Shown: one piece after another, positions 36,611 through 44,866 of the stretch
How positions within the stretch are numbered: the first letter of the stretch is position 1
How the letters are laid out: each line of letters starts with the position of its first letter
From: Mucilaginibacter gossypii
GTDB lineage: Bacteria; Bacteroidota; Bacteroidia; Sphingobacteriales; Sphingobacteriaceae
Length of the DNA: 64,000 bases
Assembly: GCF_900100945.1 (NCBI RefSeq)
Contig: NZ_FNCG01000006.1
Coordinates: 124,001-188,000, forward strand
Direction of reading: 5' to 3'
Position numbers and translations under genes: made by a program
The notes under the pieces: generated by a model
Database searches by the model: none
What the model was told of the DNA's origin: nothing
What the model saw: the letters and a program-made list of their open reading frames with translations, nothing else

Positions 36611-37624
36611 TTACAACCCCTTTAATACCCCTATTGTATATTCCACCTGTTCGGCATGTACATCTAAATGAGTTACAAAGCGGATCCGGTTTTTACCTGT
36701 ATCGCTTGCCCTGATGCCTTTGTCTGCAAGTTTGGCAAGCACCGCAGCAGCCGGTTCAACCGTATCAAATAAAACAATATTGGTTTCAACCGGAATTACA
36801 TTGCTTACCCATGGCAATCGGCCCAGTTCCTCACCCAGAATCCGTGCATGGGCATGGTCTATCTTCAGGCGTTCAACATGATGGTCAAGCGCGTAGATCC
36901 CAGCGGCAGCTAAAAACCCCGCCTGGCGCATACCGCCACCCAATACCTTGCGGATACGACGGGCATATTTAATAGTTTCTTTGTCGGCTAATAAGACAGA
37001 GCCTACAGGTGCACCCAATCCTTTTGACAGGCAAACCGAAATTCCATTAAAATATCTGCCATACTCAACCGCAGCGTCACCGGTATGCGTAAGTGCGTTA
37101 AAGATCCGGGCACCATCAAGGTGAAGCTTTAAACCTTTCTCGCGGCACAAATCGGCAATGGGCTTGATATGTTCAAGCGTATAACAACTACCACCACCCT
37201 TGTTAACTGTATTTTCGAGCACCACCAAACTGGTATGCGGGTAATGGATGTTTTCAGCATTGATCTCCGGCTCTATCATTTCGGATGTAAGGATGCCCCG
37301 GTAACCATTCAACAATCGGGTTGATACTGCCGAATTAAAAGCAATGCCCCCGCCCTCGTACCTGTAAACATGCGCGGTTTGATCGGCAATGAGCTCATCA
37401 AGCGGTTGAGTAAAACATTTAATCGCTATCTGGTTGGTCATAGTGCCCGATGGGCAAAAGATAGCCGCCTCCATACCAAACATAGCGGCAGCTTTAGCTT
37501 CAAGGGCATTTATAGTTTCGTCTTCGCCAAAAACGTCATCCCCTACTTTGGCGCTCCACATGGCTTCGAGCATGCCGGGCGTTGGTTTGGTTACGGTATC
37601 GCTTCGGAAATCAACAGTGATCAT
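36611..37624 (-). CDS. ltaE: Low-specificity L-threonine aldolase
   Basis: A 337-residue PLP enzyme that cleaves L-threonine (and allo-threonine) to glycine and acetaldehyde. FRSDTVTKPTPGMLEAMWSA is the classic start, with GDDVFGEDETINALE next. LKLHLDGARIFNA holds the PLP-stacking/aspartate region and SVCLSKGLGAPVGSVL contains the Schiff-base lysine. RIRKVLGGGMRQAGFLAAAG binds phosphate. Length and motifs are complete. It is monocistronic and diverges from the gene at 37674. Confidence 0.95.
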   Translation of the reverse strand: MITVDFRSDTVTKPTPGMLEAMWSAKVGDDVFGEDETINALEAKAAAMFGMEAAIFCPSGTMTNQIAIKCFTQPLDELIADQTAHVYRYEGGGIAFNSAVSTRLLNGYRGILTSEMIEPEINAENIHYPHTSLVVLENTVNKGGGSCYTLEHIKPIADLCREKGLKLHLDGARIFNALTHTGDAAVEYGRYFNGISVCLSKGLGAPVGSVLLADKETIKYARRIRKVLGGGMRQAGFLAAAGIYALDHHVERLKIDHAHARILGEELGRLPWVSNVIPVETNIVLFDTVEPAAAVLAKLADKGIRASDTGKNRIRFVTHLDVHAEQVEYTIGVLKGL

Positions 37625-37673
37625 ATTAAAAAGTTAAAATTTGCGTTCTTTGTATCAGAATTCAGAACTCGTT

Positions 37674-38357
37674 ATGCGCTCAATTTTAATCATTTTATTT
37701 TTCATGCTGTGTTTTGTATCAGCAAAATCGCAAAAATGGCAACAGGGTAGCTTTACTGATGTAAAGGGCAACCGCGAAACCGGGCTGATCCGCGCTAATC
37801 CTTCAGGAAAAGGGCCAATAAAAGGTGAAGGTTTCATTGAGTTTAAGGAAAACGAAAAAACTAATCCATATAAATTAAGCGCCAGCGATTTAAGATCGTA
37901 TGTTATTGGTCAGGACAGCTTTGTTGTGGCGCATGCTCCGGCAAACGAATCGTGGACCAAAGAAGAAACCGACTTTGTAAAAGTAGTGCTTGATGAGCCG
38001 GTGAAGCTATTTATGGCTAAGGGAGGTAAAGGCGGGGGAGGCAGTGGCTTTGGTATTACACCGGGGATATCAGCAGGCTACGGAAGCGGTGGTTACGGCG
38101 GCGGAATTGGCGGCGGCATCGGCATTAACCTTGGCGGCGGCGGTGGCCGGGGCGGAAGTTCAAAAACAACCTATTATTATGGTGAAACCACTGCAGGTAT
38201 GAAACGCCTCACCGATGAAAATTTTGAAGATATTATGAGCGATATCATGGGAGATGAACCCGACCTTGTTGATCAGATCCATGAGCATAAATACAATCTT
38301 AAGAGTATCGATAAGCTCATTGCAAAATTTGACGAATTGCAAAAAGCCCGGCAATAA
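37674..38357 (+). CDS. Exported protein with glycine-rich centre, unknown function
   Basis: A 227-residue protein. A signal peptide (MRSILIILFFMLCFVSAKSQ) leads to a beta-rich N-terminal part (WQQGSFTDVKGNRETGLIRA). A Gly-rich stretch of about 55 residues (around 110-165) follows, then an acidic helical tail with MSDIMGDEPDLVDQIHEHKY. ATG 37674 fits the signal peptide; the frame also has an upstream TTG at 37641. The N-terminal portion resembles Bacteroidota exported domains of unknown function. The Gly stretch may be a flexible or surface-binding linker. No enzymatic motif is visible. Confidence 0.7.
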   Translation: MRSILIILFFMLCFVSAKSQKWQQGSFTDVKGNRETGLIRANPSGKGPIKGEGFIEFKENEKTNPYKLSASDLRSYVIGQDSFVVAHAPANESWTKEETDFVKVVLDEPVKLFMAKGGKGGGGSGFGITPGISAGYGSGGYGGGIGGGIGINLGGGGGRGGSSKTTYYYGETTAGMKRLTDENFEDIMSDIMGDEPDLVDQIHEHKYNLKSIDKLIAKFDELQKARQ

Positions 38358-38677
38358 ATCTCTTTATCAAGCGGCAAACGGATAGATGACTACCTGATAC
38401 ATCCGGGTGGTCGTTTCTGTTTATAGGGACGCATAATTTACTTTTCCCCAAACGCTTATTCTCAAATCTTGCGTCTCAAATCTGCTACCTCCCACTCTTT
38501 TTTCTCCCCTGAACATCACGTGTTTAACCACAAATGTCAATAAATTAAAAACCATTTAGCATAATTAAAAGTTATTAAACTATAGTAATTCACCAAATAA
38601 ATAACTTTTAATTAATTTATATCGACATCAACGGCTACTCATTACATTTTAATTCACTAATAAAAACAGAAAGAAAG
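38358..38677. other. 320-nt gap, no gene seen
   Basis: AT-rich leader of the fasciclin gene. It contains a half copy of the dispersed GACGCATAATT repeat near 38427-38437 but no ORF or clear promoter box that I can support. Confidence 0.5.
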
Positions 38678-39265
38678 ATGAACATGAAAAAGTCAGTTTT
38701 AATAGCCGTTGCTTCATTAGCTATTGGTTTTTTATCAAACAAGGCAATAGCCCAAACACAGGATACAACCAAAAAGGACACTACTAAAGCAACTGCTGCT
38801 CCTGCAACATCAACAGCTGCCGCATCAGGCGATGTGGTTGGTGTGATGTCGACCTCAACTAACTACGCGCCAATGGCGCTTGCAATAAAATCAGCTCAGC
38901 TTGAGCCAACATTGCAGGCAGCCGGCCCGTTCACCATATTTGCCCCCAATGATGTAGCTTTCAGTAAATTGCCAAAAGCACAATTTGATGCCCTAATGAA
39001 AGATCCGGCTAAATTTGCTCCGATACTGAAGTATCACGTGGTAGCAGGTAAATACACTAAAACCGATATCATTAAGGCCTTAGGTACAGGCAAAGGCAAA
39101 GCCGACCTGAAAACCATCGACGGGCAAACATTGCATTTATCTGTAAATGATAAAAGCAATTTGCAGATCACCGATGCCAAAGGCAATGCAGTGTTGGTTA
39201 CCGCATTTGACACCGAGGCCAGCAATGGTGTTGTACATGGCATTAATGGCATCATGATGCCTTAA
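38678..39265 (+). CDS. Secreted fasciclin (FAS1) domain protein
   Basis: A 195-residue protein with one FAS1 domain. A signal peptide (MKKSVLIAVASLAIGFLSN and on to AIAQ) is followed by a Thr/Ala/Lys-rich linker, QDTTKKDTTKATAAPATSTA. FTIFAPNDVAFSKLP (H1 box) and the final DTEASNGVVHGINGIMMP (H2 box, including VVHGIN) define the domain. FAS1 proteins mediate adhesion at the cell surface or in biofilm matrix. ATG 38678 and ATG 38684 are both possible starts. The linker's DTTK repeats echo the small lipoproteins at 53.7-54.3 kb. Confidence 0.93.
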   Translation: MNMKKSVLIAVASLAIGFLSNKAIAQTQDTTKKDTTKATAAPATSTAAASGDVVGVMSTSTNYAPMALAIKSAQLEPTLQAAGPFTIFAPNDVAFSKLPKAQFDALMKDPAKFAPILKYHVVAGKYTKTDIIKALGTGKGKADLKTIDGQTLHLSVNDKSNLQITDAKGNAVLVTAFDTEASNGVVHGINGIMMP

Positions 39266-39295
39266 TCATAAAATACTTAGTTTAATTTTAAATCC

Positions 39296-39330
39296 ATGAA
39301 AAACCCGGTCTCAATAACCGGGTTTTTCAT
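39296..39330. terminator. Bidirectional terminator, 14-bp stem
   Basis: ATGAAAAACCCGGT (39296-39309) pairs perfectly with 39317-39330 around a 7-nt loop. It lies exactly between the convergent fasciclin and GNAT genes and ends in T-rich or A-rich runs for both strands. Confidence 0.88.
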
Positions 39331-39879
39331 TTAAGACGACCTTGTTAAATAATCGGCTTTAGTTAATCTAAAATCAAAATATTTACTTTTAGTCTTCTCG
39401 TCTGTAAAGTCTCCGGTAAGTGAAAAACCTGTCTTTTTTAACAGCCTTACCGAGCTTTCGTTCCCCTGTTTCGGACAAGCGGTTATCAATTCAAAATATT
39501 GATCATTAAAACCAAAAGCCAACACTGCAGAAATGGCTTCCTGCATAATACTCTGTCCATGGTAATCCGGATGAAGTTCATAGCCTATTTCGGCCTTTTT
39601 ATTAGTTGGCTCAAGGTTCCAGTAACAAATAGATCCAATCAGCTCCTCTTTATCTTTTAAGGTTATCCCCCAGTAAAAGCCTTCGCCCCCACTTACTATT
39701 GCTTTTATCTTATTAATAAATGATAATGCCTGATCAATGGTGGTATCATTTGGCCGGTCCAGATATTTGTTCACTTCAGCATTAGAGCGGATAGCCAGGA
39801 TCTGAGCGGCATCAGAATCAAGCAGCCCGCGTAAGCGCAAACGATCAGTAGTGAGCAAAGGTAATTCAGACATATGCAT
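39331..39879 (-). CDS. GNAT family N-acetyltransferase (RimJ/RimL-like)
   Basis: A 182-residue acetyltransferase. LLTTDRLRLRGLLDSDAAQI is the usual RimJ/RimL start. AEIGYELHPDYHGQSIMQEA carries the acetyl-CoA pyrophosphate loop, and CPKQGNESSVRLLKKTGFSL is the conserved C-terminal part. It likely modifies a protein N-terminus or a small amine. ATG 39879 sits 1 nt from the stop of the upstream membrane-protein gene, so translation is coupled and the longer frame start is less likely. Confidence 0.9.
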   Translation of the reverse strand: MHMSELPLLTTDRLRLRGLLDSDAAQILAIRSNAEVNKYLDRPNDTTIDQALSFINKIKAIVSGGEGFYWGITLKDKEELIGSICYWNLEPTNKKAEIGYELHPDYHGQSIMQEAISAVLAFGFNDQYFELITACPKQGNESSVRLLKKTGFSLTGDFTDEKTKSKYFDFRLTKADYLTRSS

Positions 39880-39880
39880 G

Positions 39881-40366
39881 TTATTCAATTTTTTTATTTT
39901 CCCTGTCGGCAATGAAAACCACGGGCAAACCAATACAGATCACCAGCGTAAGCATCCCAATGAGGATAGTAGTTACAGGTATATGGTACCCTGGCTTCGT
40001 CGTTATTTTACTGAGGGGTATTACACCTAAATTCATGATCAACCATGCCGCGATGCCGTATACAACTGCCACAAAGTACTTGTTGCGTAATCCGTTATAA
40101 AAGAATGGATACAGCAGAAAAAATACCGCGCTGAATAGAAAAGCGATCACATAATGAAAAATAACCCCGGCAACTATAATTTCGGCCCCGCCTGCAAAAG
40201 CCGCCGGTCCGAAGGCCCCGCTGGCAATAAACTTAAAAATAACACCAGGGTTTACTTTATAGTTCAGGATCATGGCTGCAAGTCCATCAAGCGTACCCGT
40301 TATAAACCCGGCGAACAGGATATTGACAAGTTTACTTTTCTTTTTCGGGTTTTCTTTTTTTAACAT
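39881..40366 (-). CDS. Small multi-pass membrane protein, unknown function
   Basis: A 161-residue protein. A basic N-terminus (MLKKENPKKKSK) and four predicted helices: ILFAGFITGTLDGLAAMIL, then GGAEIIVAGVIFHYVIAFLF, VAVVYGIAAWLIMNLGVIPL and ILIGMLTLVICIGLPVVFIA. The pattern of a Gly-Thr-Leu-Asp-Gly helix start recalls YagU/DUF1440-like proteins, but this is a weak impression. It is coupled to the GNAT gene downstream. No catalytic residues can be assigned. Confidence 0.7.
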   Translation of the reverse strand: MLKKENPKKKSKLVNILFAGFITGTLDGLAAMILNYKVNPGVIFKFIASGAFGPAAFAGGAEIIVAGVIFHYVIAFLFSAVFFLLYPFFYNGLRNKYFVAVVYGIAAWLIMNLGVIPLSKITTKPGYHIPVTTILIGMLTLVICIGLPVVFIADRENKKIE

Positions 40367-40433
40367 GGCAGAAGTTACAGAAGCGTAAATTTATGCTTTT
40401 AGGACGCTGTTTAAAAAAGAACAGAAAGTTTTT

Positions 40434-40536
40434 TGTAGAGGCGCATAATTGCGTCTCCCGGAAGACAAGCCGATTTAAAGGCTCCTGATCCTGTCGGAAA
40501 TTGCATGTGGAAGACTCAATTATACGTCTCTACATT
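40434..40536. repeat. MITE-like inverted pair, ~28-bp arms
   Basis: The left arm (from about 40434: TGTAGAGGCGCATAATTGCG) and the right arm (ending about 40536) are imperfect reverse complements. Roughly 20 of 27 positions match when read by eye. The spacer is about 50 nt. The arm contains the same GACGCATAAT-type palindrome as 24717-24732. This looks like a small non-coding repeat element in the gap 40367-40626. Confidence 0.55.
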
Positions 40537-40626
40537 TAAAAACAATCAAATTTAAATAGCGTTTAAGACGCAATAAATTATATATGAAATACATTTTTAA
40601 CCAATTGGATTCCAGCAATCAGATTA

Positions 40627-41535
40627 TCACTTCAGATATTCATCCATAAAATAAAACACTCTTTTCCTGATCTCTTCGGCATCAAACATTACCCCGTAAT
40701 GAGGCGCGTTGGGTACAATAATAAGTTCATTTTTAACACCGACAAGTTTAAGGTATGAACTTAGCAAAACCGATTGGGTGTAATTGACCGATTCATCCTT
40801 TTCGCCCTGAACAATGAGAAATGGCGGGTCGTTTTTATCAACATAGGTAACCGGGCTGGCTATATTGGCCAGATCGGGCCGCTCAATAGCATAAGCGCCA
40901 AGCAGCAGGTTAACCGGGCTCTTAGGATCATTAACATCGGTACCTTTAAGCGACAGGAAATTTGACGGACCGTAAAAGTCAAGCGCCAGTTTTATTTTAA
41001 AATGAGGTTTGTTTCCGTTGGGATAAAACTCCTTAATATTATTGTTATTGGATAAAGCAAGTAACGATGCCAGATGCCCTCCGGCCGAAAAACCTATCAC
41101 CCCAAACTTATCTTTGTTAAGCTTATATTTTGATGCGTTTTGATAAAGAAACTCAATAGCCTGGTTACAATCCTGAATCTGCGCAGGAAATGGCGCGGTA
41201 GTACTCCAGCGGTAATCGATAGAGGCCACAGCATATCCGTTATCAATAAAACCCTGCACGGTTTTCTGCATATAGCCCATATCGGCATATTTATCATTCA
41301 GCATCCATGCACCACCGTGGATCCAGATAATAACCGAATAGCTTTCTTTGACTACCGGAGGCAGATAAACATCTAATAAGTGTTTTTTTAAGGTATCACC
41401 GGCATAATTAACATCACCATACAATATGGTGCCTTTTGGGAAAAATGGCTGTTTAGGACTTGATGTTTGTGCACAGACCGATATAGATAGGGTGCTAATC
41501 GTAACGATCAGCAGATTTTGGATTATCTTTTTCAT
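40627..41535 (-). CDS. Secreted alpha/beta-hydrolase (esterase/lipase)
   Basis: A 302-residue exported hydrolase with a signal peptide to about residue 23. IWIHGGAWMLNDKYADMGYM is the oxyanion HGG motif. GVIGFSAGGHLASLLALSNN gives the nucleophile Ser in G-x-S-x-G, PPFLIVQGEKDESVNYTQSV the acid region, and NAPHYGVMF the catalytic His. This is the BD-FAE/carboxylesterase branch that often removes acetyl groups from plant polysaccharides. It is monocistronic and reads toward the DoxX gene's upstream side. Confidence 0.92.
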   Translation of the reverse strand: MKKIIQNLLIVTISTLSISVCAQTSSPKQPFFPKGTILYGDVNYAGDTLKKHLLDVYLPPVVKESYSVIIWIHGGAWMLNDKYADMGYMQKTVQGFIDNGYAVASIDYRWSTTAPFPAQIQDCNQAIEFLYQNASKYKLNKDKFGVIGFSAGGHLASLLALSNNNNIKEFYPNGNKPHFKIKLALDFYGPSNFLSLKGTDVNDPKSPVNLLLGAYAIERPDLANIASPVTYVDKNDPPFLIVQGEKDESVNYTQSVLLSSYLKLVGVKNELIIVPNAPHYGVMFDAEEIRKRVFYFMDEYLK

Positions 41536-41582
41536 AATTGGTTAATTGTTTAAAGATAATCCATATCCTTAAAAATCAACAA

Positions 41583-42035
41583 CTAAATCCCAATCGAAAA
41601 ATATAATATCCAGGCAATAAACAGTATTTGCAACGGAATGCGAAACCACAGGTAACCGGTACCGCTGCCATCATAAGTAGCTTTTTCTAAATCCACATGC
41701 TTCATGGCTGCATTGATATTAGCAGGCAGCATGACCACAAACAGAACAAGCAAGATAATCCCTGCTATATGCCTTGTAGCGTTAACCACCAGCAAAGCGC
41801 CGAGAACTATTTCCATTATCCCGGTTAAATAAACTAACGCTCCTTTAAACGGGATAAATGCAGGCATCATCATAACCATCCCTTTGGTAAACATAAAATG
41901 CCCCAATGAGGTAAACCAAAGCATCAGCATCATAGCTATGTTACCACTGAGCATGATATTCCAATCATCAACAAAAAGCCGGGAAATAACGGTCGTGAGG
42001 ATAAAACCTATGATGAGAACGAGCAGGACTTTCAT
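41583..42035 (-). CDS. DoxX-like membrane protein
   Basis: A 150-residue, four-helix protein. GHFMFTKGMVMMMPAFIPFK and the later LPANINAAMKHVD plus SGTGYLWFRIPLQILFIAWI match the DoxX family layout. Such proteins are integral membrane proteins linked to redox or sulfur metabolism in some organisms; here the role is unknown. It follows nuoB by 28 nt on the same strand and may be read with it, but it is not a complex I subunit. Confidence 0.85.
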   Translation of the reverse strand: MKVLLVLIIGFILTTVISRLFVDDWNIMLSGNIAMMLMLWFTSLGHFMFTKGMVMMMPAFIPFKGALVYLTGIMEIVLGALLVVNATRHIAGIILLVLFVVMLPANINAAMKHVDLEKATYDGSGTGYLWFRIPLQILFIAWILYFSIGI

Positions 42036-42063
42036 AAGGATTAACTAAAGTAAATATCGAATA

Positions 42064-42546
42064 TCAGGCTTTTATCAATTGTTCGCCTTCTATCTTTTTT
42101 TGCAATTCCAATATAGCGCCAATTAAGGCTTCTGGCCTTGGCGGGCATCCTTGTACATAAACATCAACAGGAATTACCCTGTCAACTCCTTTTACCACGT
42201 GGTAGCCATGCTGCCAGTACGGACCGCCGCAGTTGGAGCATGAGCCCATCGAAATCACGTATTTAGGATCTGGCATTTGTTCGTAAAGGCGTTTAATACG
42301 TTCGGCCATTTTAAAGGTAACGGTACCTGCAATAATGATTACATCGGCCTGCCGGGCAGATGGACGCGGGAAAACACCAAAGCGGTCGAGGTCATAGGTT
42401 GAGGCCATGGAGCCCATCATTTCAATAGCGCAACAGGCTATACCAAAACTAAGCGGCCATAATGAAGATAAACGTGCCCAGTTAAGCAGGTCGTTCATTT
42501 TGGTTATCACTACACCACCATTCTCACTGGTTATATCGTTATTCAT
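42064..42546 (-). CDS. nuoB: NADH-quinone oxidoreductase subunit B
   Basis: A 160-residue subunit of complex I that binds the terminal N2 4Fe-4S cluster. [20 protein letters not shown] has the tandem Cys pair, [20 protein letters not shown] gives the third Cys region and [12 protein letters not shown] the fourth. [20 protein letters not shown] is also conserved. Its start overlaps the end of nuoA by 8 nt. nuoC and nuoD are 7 kb away on the other strand, which is unusual. Confidence 0.97.
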   Translation of the reverse strand: MNNDITSENGGVVITKMNDLLNWARLSSLWPLSFGIACCAIEMMGSMASTYDLDRFGVFPRPSARQADVIIIAGTVTFKMAERIKRLYEQMPDPKYVISMGSCSNCGGPYWQHGYHVVKGVDRVIPVDVYVQGCPPRPEALIGAILELQKKIEGEQLIKA

Positions 42547-43162
42547 TTGCAGGCTTTTTAAAGGCGGGTTTAAACATAGGTTTGCGTGCGGGCTCAGTTG
42601 GCGGAGTGGTAGTAGCAGCGGCAGATGGAGTGGCAGCAGCAGTTGCAGTTACTACAGTATCAGCATTGAAAGCTTTTACCGTAAACCTGCTTTGCTCCTG
42701 ATTTAACTGCTCATACAAGGTTGGCGGGATATGCACATCGGTATGCGGTACAACAGGGGTCGGTTTTATCCAATCCAGGTCGCCTTTGCGCCAAACGTAT
42801 ATTAAACCTACAATCAGGATACCTAAAAACACAAACATCTCAGCCAATGAAAGCCATCCCCAGCGCACATCCTGCGCAGCAATCTCATGGCTGCCAAATA
42901 CCGTTGCCCATGGAAAAATAAAAACCATCTCCACATCAAACAACAGGAAAACTAAAGCTATAACATAAAAGCGGGGATTAAAGGGCAACCAGGCATTGCC
43001 TGTTGGTTCTTCACCACATTCGTACGAGCTAAGTTTTTCGGCGTTAGGATTATTGGGGGCTAAAAGTCTGTTGATAAAAAATATCACACACACCATTATT
43101 ATCCCCGTAATAATAAAGATGAGTATCTTTCCAAATTCTGATATTTGCGAAACATCCGTCAT
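42539..43162 (-). CDS. nuoA: NADH-quinone oxidoreductase subunit A with long C-terminal extension
   Basis: A 207-residue protein. Three helices in residues 10-125 contain [20 protein letters not shown] and [20 protein letters not shown], the conserved NuoA core of complex I's membrane arm. Bacterial NuoA is usually about 120-150 residues; here about 65 extra residues follow. They are Ala/Thr/Pro-rich, with a basic end ([20 protein letters not shown], then a [11 protein letters not shown] tail). ATG 43162 was chosen because it begins the family core; the open frame extends 47 implausible residues further. That ATG overlaps the start codon of the opposite-strand flavoprotein. Confidence 0.95.
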   Translation of the reverse strand: MTDVSQISEFGKILIFIITGIIMVCVIFFINRLLAPNNPNAEKLSSYECGEEPTGNAWLPFNPRFYVIALVFLLFDVEMVFIFPWATVFGSHEIAAQDVRWGWLSLAEMFVFLGILIVGLIYVWRKGDLDWIKPTPVVPHTDVHIPPTLYEQLNQEQSRFTVKAFNADTVVTATAAATPSAAATTTPPTEPARKPMFKPAFKKPANE

Positions 43163-44375
43163 GAGTACAAATTTAGTAAAACAAACAGATTTTGACGCTA
43201 TAATAATTGGTGGAGGCGCATGCGGCCTCATGTGTGCCGTACAGGCCGGCTTTTTAGGCAAGCGGGTACTGGTACTTGAAAAAAACGACCGCGTTGGCGC
43301 CAAGATCCTTATTAGCGGCGGCGGGCGTTGTAACTATACCAACCTTTACGCTACAGATCAGCAATTTATATCGCAAAATCCACACTTCTGTAAATCAGCC
43401 TTTTCACAATGGACAGTTGATGATACCATCAGCTTTTTTGAAACTTATGGCATTACCGGCAAAGAAAAAACATTAGGTCAGCTTTTCCCGGTAAGCGACA
43501 AAGCAAAGGATGTAGTTGAGGTTTTCACGAACCTGTGCGACGACCTTGGCCAGGAGATCTGGGTAAATGCCGAAGTTAAAATGGTAGAAAAAACTGACGA
43601 TGGTTTTACAGTTCGGGCCGAAGTTAACGGCAAACAGGAATATATAAGCGCTGCCAGTGTAGTGATGGCTGCCGGCGGTTTGCCCATCCCCAAAATGGGC
43701 GCTACCGATTTCGGACTCCGAACGGCGCGCAATTTTGGTTTAAAAGTTACCGACACCGCCCCTGCCCTGGTGCCCCTTACAATTACCGGCAAAGACCAGC
43801 CCTGGTATGAGCAATTATCAGGCAATAGCATTTTTTGTAGGGTTTGGAACGATAGGGCAAGCTTTGAAGAAAATATCCTGTTTACCCACTGGGGCCTCAG
43901 CGGACCAGCCATATTACAAATCTCCTCCTATTGGAAACCAGGAGAATCCATTAACATCGATCTCCTGCCCAATCAAAATATTGCCGGCCTGATCCAACAG
44001 GAAAAGGAAACCAACGGCAAAAAAATGCTGCTTGCATACATCGCATCTTTATATACCCGCAAGTTTGCCGAAGCGTTGAGCGACAAACTCCCCGCCGAAA
44101 AAAACATGGCATCGCTCACCAAAACCGACATTGAAAACATCAGCACCCTCATTCATGATTTTAAGGTAAAACCTGCCGGCGATAAAGGTTATGACAAGGC
44201 CGAAGTAATGCGCGGCGGTGTATCTACAGATGAGCTTTCGTCAAAAACACTGGAAGCTAAGAAAGTCCCCGGGCTGTTTTTTGGCGGCGAATGTGTGGAT
44301 GTTACAGGATGGCTTGGGGGCTATAATTTTCAATGGGCCTGGGCAAGCGGCTTTGTGATAGCGCAAAACATATGA
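43161..44375 (+). CDS. BaiN/HI0933-like NAD(P)/FAD-dependent oxidoreductase
   Basis: A 404-residue flavoprotein. AIIIGGGACGLMCAVQAGFL is the FAD dinucleotide-binding motif (residues 11-30). ILISGGGRCNYTN follows, and GGVSTDELSSKTLEAKKVPG plus FFGGECVDVTGWLGGYNFQW is the family's C-terminal signature. This family (BaiN, HI0933) reduces or oxidises diverse substrates, or is annotated as aminoacetone oxidase. The ATG at 43161 shares two bases with nuoA's ATG on the other strand, so its promoter must lie inside the nuoA coding region. Confidence 0.92.
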   Translation: MSTNLVKQTDFDAIIIGGGACGLMCAVQAGFLGKRVLVLEKNDRVGAKILISGGGRCNYTNLYATDQQFISQNPHFCKSAFSQWTVDDTISFFETYGITGKEKTLGQLFPVSDKAKDVVEVFTNLCDDLGQEIWVNAEVKMVEKTDDGFTVRAEVNGKQEYISAASVVMAAGGLPIPKMGATDFGLRTARNFGLKVTDTAPALVPLTITGKDQPWYEQLSGNSIFCRVWNDRASFEENILFTHWGLSGPAILQISSYWKPGESINIDLLPNQNIAGLIQQEKETNGKKMLLAYIASLYTRKFAEALSDKLPAEKNMASLTKTDIENISTLIHDFKVKPAGDKGYDKAEVMRGGVSTDELSSKTLEAKKVPGLFFGGECVDVTGWLGGYNFQWAWASGFVIAQNI

Positions 44376-44866
44376 CCGTTGACTTTTTTGCGATTACGCT
44401 GATTTCGTTGATGCTATTTTACCAGCTAACCTGCCACTATCATTCATTTGCCGACGTTCGGTGATGCCGGGAAATCCTCCTTTGCAATTGTAACAAATCG
44501 GGTGTCCCAATTTTTTGATTCTCCAAAAAAAAATAAAAAAAAGCCCGGCGTTCTTTTTTAAAAAAGAGGACTGTTCCATTTTTTGAGAGTGAAAACGCGG
44601 AACGCTTTAAAAATGAAACACATTGATTATCAAATACATAATATTTTACACGAAACACTGTTAAATATCTAATTATCAACAATTAAAACTTTAAGGAGTA
44701 AGCGCTTCTGGTTTCACATACGGGCTAAAACACCCTTTTTATTTTGCCATTTTTTAAGCCTTTTTGGATTTTTTTGATATTGACCGCGCCGGTTAGAAAT
44801 AGCGCTGACAAAATAGCGCCACCAAAGTTATGAGTGTAAATACCTATTTTTAATAGCGTTTTTTAA
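44376..44866. other. 491-nt gap, no convincing gene
   Basis: Low-complexity, A/T-rich sequence with long A and T runs around 44525-44580. Open frames on the minus strand here are short and Phe/Lys-rich from the homopolymer runs, so I read them as chance. No hairpin with a clean T-run was found for the flavoprotein gene. Confidence 0.5.

Noticed and set aside
40750..41000. Possible mobile-element genes around the repeat at 40.4 kb
   Set aside because: No transposase or integrase coding sequence was found; the surrounding ORFs are the esterase and its shadows.
44440..44682. 80-codon minus-strand ORF after the BaiN-like gene
   Set aside because: Composed mostly of Phe/Lys from homopolymer A/T runs; no domain and no promoter.
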